From: Labilibaculum sp. K2S
GTDB lineage: Bacteria > Bacteroidota > Bacteroidia > Bacteroidales > Marinifilaceae
Direction: 5' to 3'
Assembly (NCBI RefSeq): GCF_030372765.1
Contig: NZ_JAUCMW010000002.1
Location: 199,285-263,284 of the forward strand
DNA length: 64,000 nt
The notes below the pieces were generated by a model. It saw only the letters and a program-made list of their open reading frames with translations. It was not told the origin of the DNA and did not search any database. Of the stretch, positions 58,146 to 64,000 are shown piece after piece. Made by a program: the position numbers and the translations under genes. Positions within the stretch are counted from its first letter, which is position 1. Each line of letters starts with the position of its first letter.

Positions 58146-61130
58146 TTATGAATTGTTCGTTTCTTTATTTCTAATCTTTGTTAGATAACTTACCGATGGC
58201 AGCGTATGAATCTCTTCCAACAAATAGTAATTCCGCTTGCCCGAAGTTTCTTTTACTACCTGACTGTCCTTATCATTTAAATCTCCGAATATGATTGCTC
58301 CGGCAGGACAGGCTTGCTGACAAGCTGTTTTTATTTCGCCGTCCCGAGGCCTTCTTCCATCAATTTTAGCGTTCAATTTCCCTTCCTGAATTCGCTGCAC
58401 GCACATAGAGCATTTCTCAATCACTCCTTTGGCCCGAACCGTAACGTCCGGATTCAAAACCATTCGTTTTAAATCGATCGTCATTTCAGCCACATCGTGC
58501 AGGTTATTCGGAATAGAATCTGCTTTTGTGAAATCGAACCAATTGAAACGACGCACTTTATACGGACAGTTATTTCCGCAGTAACGAGTTCCGATGCAAC
58601 GGTTATAGATCATTTGATTCAGGCCTTCACTACTATGAGTGGTAGCCGCTACCGGACAAACATTCTCGCAGGGTGCATTGTCGCAATGCTGACACATTAC
58701 CGGTTGAAAGGAAACATCCGGATTAAATTCACTGCCTGAAAAATATCTGTCAATTCGAATCCATGACATTTCATGTGCCCGAATCACCTCTTTTTTACCA
58801 ACTACAGGCACATTATTTTCTGCCTGACAGGCAATGGAACAGGCACCGCAACCAACACAGGAATTTAAATCGACAACCAATCCCCAATGATGATTTGGAA
58901 AATTTGGTTTTTTGTAAATACCTGCATTCTCATATTCCTGATGCGATTCATTTCCGGCCGCCGGATCTTTTAAATATTCTCGCAAAGAAGCTTCACGAAC
59001 AATGGCTCTTCCCTCCATGGAATGATGAGTTTGAGTCATTGCCAATTCATACTTCTCTTCTGTTTTTGTTATTTCAACACCAATTGAAGAATCAACACGG
59101 GAATCATTTTTAAACTGAGATAGTTTTGAAACATTAACACCCACATTCTTTCCAACTACTCCGCAATTTGTTCTTCCATAACCCAAAGCAACTGCAGCAG
59201 TATTGTATGCTTGTCCCGGTAAAATATATACGGGTAACTTTATGCCTGAATTTAACTCCACCACATCACCTGTTTCTAAAAGCATTTCTTCCGCTTGTTT
59301 TGGCGATACGGTGAGGTAATTGTCCCAACAAATTTTCGTTACCGGATCGGGAAGTTCCTGAATCCATGGATTGTTTGCCATTTTTCCATCGCCCATGGCT
59401 GAGCTTTCATATACCTGAAGCTCAAAACCAGAAGATTTTGGTGCATTTGCTATGTTATCAATCAATTCGCCAATGCCATCCAACTTAAATTTGGTGTCGA
59501 AAACCGATTTTGTTTTGGGTTCAAATATTCCTTGTTGCAGGCTGTTGTTCCAAAAACCGGTGAAATTTGGATAGGCCGTTTGAATTGGATATAATTTCTC
59601 TTCCCAGTAATTTTTTATAAATTTTAAATAGTCCGTTTCCTGACCAATCCATGCAAGCAAAGTAGATTGAAATTGCCGGGTATTGAATAATGGACGAATT
59701 CCCGGTTGCATCAAACTGTAGCGACTTGTTTTAGGTTCCAGATCATTCCAGCTTTCAATAAAATGATTATCGGGAGCTACATATTTAAACCGACTACTGG
59801 TTTCACTTGGAGCCATATCCAGTGACACAGAAAATGGCACTTTATCTATTGCTTTTGCAAATTCCTCTCCCTTTAAATAATCGTATACCGGATTAACACC
59901 GTAAGAGAACAAAGCTTTTATCTTACCCGAATTTAGATCAGTAAGCAATTGTTCCATATCCGAATCAATCGCTTGTTTGGTCAGTATTTGTTTATCAATC
60001 CGTAAGGTTGTTCCGTAATTTTCCAACTCGTAATTAATCCCATTAATTAAGATCTGAATACTCAAATCATTTTCTCCTGCAACAACCAATGATTTCCCTT
60101 TATTTTCCCAAAGCTCTTTGGCCAATTCACGGATGTCTTCTGAAGTATCATTCAAAGAATAGGATTCCAGACCTTTCAATTTGAGTATTTCATTGTACAA
60201 TTGAGCAACAAGCAAAGCTTGTTCGGAAGGTTTTACCGGAATCCGATAATCAGCATTACTGCCGGTTAAAGACAAACGCGATTCAAACTGAATGTGTCGC
60301 GACATATTTGTATTTCCATCGCTCAGTTTGCGTTTTTTGGTGTACTGACGAATGTGTTCAACTGGCATCAGCCAATTCCCTAAAAAATCTGCATCGAAAC
60401 TCACTATTACATCTGCAAAATCGAAACGGTAATCGCAAATTCCTGCTTTCCCAAAACACATTTCATTCGCCTTTATTAATGCTGATGCCGATCGATTATC
60501 GTACTGTACCCACTTCACATTGGGATAAGATTTTAAAAACATCTCTATCACAGCCTTTGTTGATGGACTGTATATTGTCGGAGTCAAAAGAACGACTCTC
60601 TCTTTACTTTCTTTTAATTGATTTAATTGCTGAATAATGCTTTGATCCAATTCATTCCATGAAATTTTGGTATCGCCTTTCAGCGGATTTTTATAACGGC
60701 TGGTATCGTACAATCCCAAAATGGAAGCCTGGACTCTTGCACTTGTGCCTCCATAAGTAACCGACGACAAATCGTTGCCTTCAATTTTTATTGGGCGGCC
60801 TTCTCTGGTTTTAATCAGAATACTGCAGTATTCACTGCCATTTACATAGGATGAGGCATAGTAATTCGCTTTCCCCGGAGTAATTTCTTCGGGTTTAATC
60901 AAATACGGAATGGCCTTTTGAACAGAATTTTCGCAACTGGCCAACACGGTACTTATTGCCAGACTGTATCCGCAAAGCTTCAGAAAATCACGACGGTTCG
61001 ATTGTGATTTTTCATTCCCGTTATCAAATATATCGAGTATCTGTTCCAGATTTCCCTTAGGCAAATTTTGCTTTTCGGGAGTTTCTGATCCATTTTTACG
61101 TTCGGCAAGACTTTTCCAATGTTTCTTCAT
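58146..61130 (-). CDS. actB: Alternative complex III subunit ActB, Fe-S and molybdopterin-like protein
   Basis: 994 residues from ATG 61130 (12 further codons are open upstream). A Tat signal SNRRDFLKLCGYSLAIS near residue 48 is followed by a B1 part resembling a molybdopterin oxidoreductase but without cofactor, and from about 745 a B2 ferredoxin part: CVGCGACSIACQ, CQHCDNAPCENVCP, CIGTRYCGNNCP and CSMCVQRI with CQQACP. The third motif has Thr for the second Cys, the expected site of the 3Fe-4S cluster of this family. Electrons go from ActC through it to ActA or ActE. Confidence 0.95.
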   Translation of the reverse strand: MKKHWKSLAERKNGSETPEKQNLPKGNLEQILDIFDNGNEKSQSNRRDFLKLCGYSLAISTVLASCENSVQKAIPYLIKPEEITPGKANYYASSYVNGSEYCSILIKTREGRPIKIEGNDLSSVTYGGTSARVQASILGLYDTSRYKNPLKGDTKISWNELDQSIIQQLNQLKESKERVVLLTPTIYSPSTKAVIEMFLKSYPNVKWVQYDNRSASALIKANEMCFGKAGICDYRFDFADVIVSFDADFLGNWLMPVEHIRQYTKKRKLSDGNTNMSRHIQFESRLSLTGSNADYRIPVKPSEQALLVAQLYNEILKLKGLESYSLNDTSEDIRELAKELWENKGKSLVVAGENDLSIQILINGINYELENYGTTLRIDKQILTKQAIDSDMEQLLTDLNSGKIKALFSYGVNPVYDYLKGEEFAKAIDKVPFSVSLDMAPSETSSRFKYVAPDNHFIESWNDLEPKTSRYSLMQPGIRPLFNTRQFQSTLLAWIGQETDYLKFIKNYWEEKLYPIQTAYPNFTGFWNNSLQQGIFEPKTKSVFDTKFKLDGIGELIDNIANAPKSSGFELQVYESSAMGDGKMANNPWIQELPDPVTKICWDNYLTVSPKQAEEMLLETGDVVELNSGIKLPVYILPGQAYNTAAVALGYGRTNCGVVGKNVGVNVSKLSQFKNDSRVDSSIGVEITKTEEKYELAMTQTHHSMEGRAIVREASLREYLKDPAAGNESHQEYENAGIYKKPNFPNHHWGLVVDLNSCVGCGACSIACQAENNVPVVGKKEVIRAHEMSWIRIDRYFSGSEFNPDVSFQPVMCQHCDNAPCENVCPVAATTHSSEGLNQMIYNRCIGTRYCGNNCPYKVRRFNWFDFTKADSIPNNLHDVAEMTIDLKRMVLNPDVTVRAKGVIEKCSMCVQRIQEGKLNAKIDGRRPRDGEIKTACQQACPAGAIIFGDLNDKDSQVVKETSGKRNYYLLEEIHTLPSVSYLTKIRNKETNNS

Positions 61131-61192
61131 AGATAAACGATTATCAATAGGTAAAATACAATGCAACTGGGCAATAATTGGCTTTTACAATT

Positions 61193-62347
61193 CTAATAAT
61201 GACATCGGGCACATTCCCGTCCTCCAATATCTGTAACTCTTACACTGTCAATAACTCCTGCTGCCAAATCTTCGTGCAGCTTTTTAAATCCATTGGAATA
61301 GTATCCATTGGACTGAAAATCAACAGCAGTTTTATCGTGACAATCCAAACACCAGCCCATCGACAAATCTTCAACTTGCTTAATTACATCCATCTCTTCA
61401 ACAGGGCCATGACATTCCTGACATTCTCTTTTTCCCACATTAGCATGCTGAGCGTGACTGAAAAAAACATGATCGGGCAACTGATGAATCCGAACCCATT
61501 CCACCGAAGTATTATTTTCTATTGCCTTGATAATTTTGTTGATTTCGAATTTCCCTGAATTAGGTCCTTCCCTTACAATAACATGGCAGTTCATACAAAG
61601 ATTTACATGAGGAATTCCTGCAGATTTACTTTCATCGGCAGTGGTATGACAATATCTGCAATCAATTTTATTACCGGTAGCATGAATTTTATGAGAAAAC
61701 TTAATGGGCTGTGCCGGTTGGTAATTTTGTTTGCGTCCCAGGGCCATAGCTCCATCAGCCAACATGTTTATCTGATAACCAAAAGCAAGTACAAAAATTA
61801 GTATGGGTATAAATTTATATTTGATTTTTTTTGTGAAAAACAAATCGATTAAGGCCATAGTAATTAAGGCACCCAAAAAGAAAAAAACAATCAGGTTATT
61901 TACCTTAGGTTTGGCTTCATGGAGAGTATCCTCTTTTAATTGAATGAGATATGATTTTATATATCCCAGTTCCTCATCCGAATAAGTATACCCTACATGC
62001 GATGCCTCCATTTTTTTCCCCAACGGGCTCATCAATACAGACTTGAATTCTGCAATTGATTTATCGGCAAATGTTCCGGCAATATCCAACGCAGAAGGAT
62101 TCCAATTCAGCGTATCGATGTATTCAATATTGTGACAGGAAACACAGGATGTTACATCCGTTTTAATTCTGGTTAAGCCTTTAAAAAGACGTTCTCCCCT
62201 TTTCTCAGAATTTAAAAAATAGTTGAAGTGATGATTATCATTTTCAGCAACATGAGTGCTGTCGGCTTCAATTGCGAGAAGCGCAGGAGGACTAAACAAC
62301 AGAAAAAGTATAATCAGGGCATAAAAAAATCCGTAGGGTCTACTCAT
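61193..62347 (-). CDS. actA: Alternative complex III subunit ActA, multihaem cytochrome c
   Basis: 384 residues. A signal peptide (ending near LLAIEA) is followed by six CxxCH sites: CVSCH near residue 65, then after a TM helix (about 150-190) CRYCH, CMNCH, CQECH, CLDCH and CARCH. The five C-terminal haems correspond to the pentahaem ActA of Rhodothermus; the first lies in an added monohaem domain with its own N-terminal region. First gene of the actABCDFE operon. ActA anchors and wires the complex on the periplasmic side. Confidence 0.94.
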   Translation of the reverse strand: MSRPYGFFYALIILFLLFSPPALLAIEADSTHVAENDNHHFNYFLNSEKRGERLFKGLTRIKTDVTSCVSCHNIEYIDTLNWNPSALDIAGTFADKSIAEFKSVLMSPLGKKMEASHVGYTYSDEELGYIKSYLIQLKEDTLHEAKPKVNNLIVFFFLGALITMALIDLFFTKKIKYKFIPILIFVLAFGYQINMLADGAMALGRKQNYQPAQPIKFSHKIHATGNKIDCRYCHTTADESKSAGIPHVNLCMNCHVIVREGPNSGKFEINKIIKAIENNTSVEWVRIHQLPDHVFFSHAQHANVGKRECQECHGPVEEMDVIKQVEDLSMGWCLDCHDKTAVDFQSNGYYSNGFKKLHEDLAAGVIDSVRVTDIGGRECARCHY

Positions 62348-62899
62348 AGGTAATGTATTTGGTACAGATTAGGGTTATATAATAGCCAATAATGAAAATA
62401 CAAATCAAAATACGAAACCTTTATCTGTCAAATCCAACTACAATCGAACCATTCTATACTAAGGCAGCTGAGCTCACTTTCTTCGTAACTTCCTCGCTCT
62501 CTACCAAATATAATAATTTAAACGAATAAATCATATTCATTCACATAATGAAATACAAGTAGAAACAACAATAGATACAGACTTAAATGTCTTTTATTAA
62601 TGTTTCCCAATGGTACATGAATTTTGAAAAAAAACGGAATTGGTCTAATTCAGAAATAAATTGAAAATGAATGAAATTTTGCCGCTTTTATACTAAAACC
62701 CAAAATGGAATACAGAGCCGTTCTAATTTCAGAACACCTTTAACTCGACAATAAATCAGCTGACAAATAAACATTGCAATTAATTATTTCAATAACTACA
62801 TCGCGCTTATAGTATCATGTAATTATTTTTCATAAATTTGATTTTTATTAAAAATATAGTTTATACTATTAACTACCAGAATGATTTTCATTAAAAAAA
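62348..62899. other. Divergent intergenic region between actA and the last complete gene
   Basis: 552 bp, AT-rich, without a credible gene. TAAATTTG at 62833-62840 fits a -7 element for the plus-strand gene but lacks a -33 TTTG. On the actA side a TTTG-N16-TATTTTG is a weak candidate promoter (about 62410-62440, minus). Nothing else was noticed. Confidence 0.4.
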
Positions 62900-63958
62900 A
62901 TGTCAGAAAAATTAAATAATTTACAACAGTTTGTTCAAAATGCTGCTGATACAGCCTGGAGAGCAAGCCAGAACAATTCACAATATGACCCTAATCCAAT
63001 AGGATTTGATCAACATCTTGAATTTACATTACAAGCAAGAAGCGGTGAGTTAGCTAAACTTTTAAACGAAATTGCAGAAGATGAACTAAGTCAGGTAGAC
63101 AGATCACCTGAACCTATCGATTTTACGAAATTCGTTCGGATTTCTGATCGTGAATTTAATCACAAAGAGGTATTTGTAGGTGATAAATGGGTTTTGATTC
63201 CTTCAGATGCCAGTATCAATTTTGAAGCAAGAACAGACAGTTATGCTGGAAATTTGCAAGCTTCCTTTACCGTAACTATTAGCCACGGTGGAAATACTGC
63301 TACTTACACCTCAAGTGAAACCTATCAGCAATTCCAAAACAACAAACCACTTGTAGACAACGAACAACTATTGGTTAAAGGTAAAAACCTAAGACTAAAT
63401 GATGGAGAACTGGATTGGATGCGTTTAGGTGGACAAATCTATGGTATCACAGATAAAAGCGCGAACAACCTAAACAATTCGAGAGTTATCTTCAATCACA
63501 CCCCAAATGAATTCAAGAGAACTTATTCTTACAAACTATCTAAACTTGCAAAAAATGTTGGCAAACCTGCTAAATCAGGAAAAATATTTCAAGGAACACA
63601 AAAATTAGCAAAAAATGCTAAATTCTTAGGTCCTTTAGGTAACATTCTTACAATTGGCACGATAGGTTATGAATATAGAACGGACAGTTGGGATGCTCAT
63701 ACTTTTGTGAATGGAGCGATACTAGTAGTAGGACTTATCGCTGCACCATTTGGGGCAGGAGTTATTCTAACAGGAATTGCAATTTATGGATTACTAGATC
63801 TTGTTTTTGATGTAGGTGATGGTATTGATGATCTTATGGGTAGAGATTCTGGCTTTTGGGACAATAGACCAATCAATTTTTTCCCGATAGATGCAAATCC
63901 AATATTTAAAATTGACAATACTTATGTAGCACCCCAACTGATTATGCCCTTAAAATAA
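62900..63958 (+). CDS. Unrecognised protein with a C-terminal hydrophobic hairpin
   Basis: 352 residues, no signal peptide. The first 110 residues are helical and acidic; 120-180 form beta strands (LQASFTVTISHGGNTATYTSS). Residues 215-250 are Lys/Gly-rich (KLAKNVGKPAKSGKIFQGTQ), and 270-310 are two adjacent hydrophobic segments (FVNGAILVVGLIAAPFGAGV, ILTGIAIYGLLDLVFDVGDG). The layout, a soluble N-terminus then a basic stretch and a helical hairpin, is seen in pore-forming bacteriocins and some secretion-system effectors, but no family motif is visible. The gene after it starts nine bases beyond the stop. Confidence 0.6.
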   Translation: MSEKLNNLQQFVQNAADTAWRASQNNSQYDPNPIGFDQHLEFTLQARSGELAKLLNEIAEDELSQVDRSPEPIDFTKFVRISDREFNHKEVFVGDKWVLIPSDASINFEARTDSYAGNLQASFTVTISHGGNTATYTSSETYQQFQNNKPLVDNEQLLVKGKNLRLNDGELDWMRLGGQIYGITDKSANNLNNSRVIFNHTPNEFKRTYSYKLSKLAKNVGKPAKSGKIFQGTQKLAKNAKFLGPLGNILTIGTIGYEYRTDSWDAHTFVNGAILVVGLIAAPFGAGVILTGIAIYGLLDLVFDVGDGIDDLMGRDSGFWDNRPINFFPIDANPIFKIDNTYVAPQLIMPLK

Positions 63959-63966
63959 AAAAACCG

Positions 63967-64000
63967 ATGATGAAATTTCTATTTAAATATTTGTTATCCG
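63967..64000 (+). CDS. Start of a further gene, cut by the window end
   Basis: ATGATGAAATTTCTATTTAA opens a frame (M-M-K-F-L-F-K-Y-L-L-S) that runs to the last base. It lies nine bases after the previous stop, so the two are probably co-transcribed. A hydrophobic start suggests a membrane or exported product. Confidence 0.4.
   Translation, partial: MMKFLFKYLLS

Overview
The window is AT-rich chromosomal DNA from a member of the Bacteroidota, most likely a marine Bacteroidales/Marinilabiliales relative (Marinifilum/Labilibaculum-like). This rests on the TonB receptor with a carboxypeptidase-like N-terminal domain, PorV/PorQ and DUF3857 proteins, the fused DAHP synthase-chorismate mutase, DUF4492 beside cydA, the alternative complex III genes, weak Shine-Dalgarno sites and promoters of the TTTG-N19-TAnnTTTG type. 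The genus is inference. No rRNA or tRNA gene was seen.

Positions 1-24.9 kb are mostly housekeeping: a thioredoxin-fold protein cut by the window edge, a BtuF-like binding protein, coaD, a serine hydrolase, a TlpA-like protein, a Nudix hydrolase, pyrE, an SRPBCC protein, a His-rich small protein plus TonB receptor pair, birA, rsfS-ftsH-cdsA-psd, a gluconolactonase-like protein, an SDR protein without the usual catalytic residues, a lipase-like hydrolase, a PorV/PorQ protein, pssA, a CPBP protease, a DUF3857 protein and the DAHP synthase-chorismate mutase. cdsA, psd and pssA together cover the path from phosphatidate to phosphatidylethanolamine.

Positions 25-62.3 kb form a respiratory island. 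It holds, in order, cytochrome bd (DUF4492-cydA-cydB plus a 37-residue CydX-like gene); a three-gene Fe-S/NrfD/cytochrome c module that looks like a reduced alternative complex III; a full cbb3 cluster (ccoI, ccoS, fused ccoNO, ccoQ, ccoP, ccoG, ccoH, TauE/SafE); a cytochrome c and a SCO protein; an A2-type caa3 oxidase (I-III-IV-II order) with heme O synthase and a copper-binding HMA lipoprotein; and, on the other strand, the ACIII operon actA-B-C-D-F-E. Quinol can thus be oxidised directly by bd, or through ACIII and probably the mini-complex to the cbb3 and caa3 oxidases.

Between caa3 and ACIII lies an accessory stretch (about 49.7-54.2 kb) with several repeat families, an Mrr-like nuclease, an erythromycin-esterase/ChaN-like protein, the 3' end of a decayed group II intron, and a GNAT acetyltransferase in a cassette-like setting. 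A LipL32-family protein (the family of the Leptospira major surface lipoprotein) is at 42.3 kb. The window ends with an unrecognised protein carrying a hydrophobic hairpin and the start of a following gene.

The most unusual signal is an 85-94 nt element running exactly from one ATGAAA to the ATGAAA start codon of the next gene. It occurs five times, always in front of a respiratory or copper gene: one copy before ccoQ, one before the HMA lipoprotein and three in tandem between actC and actD. Two tandem copies encode the same 17-residue peptide.
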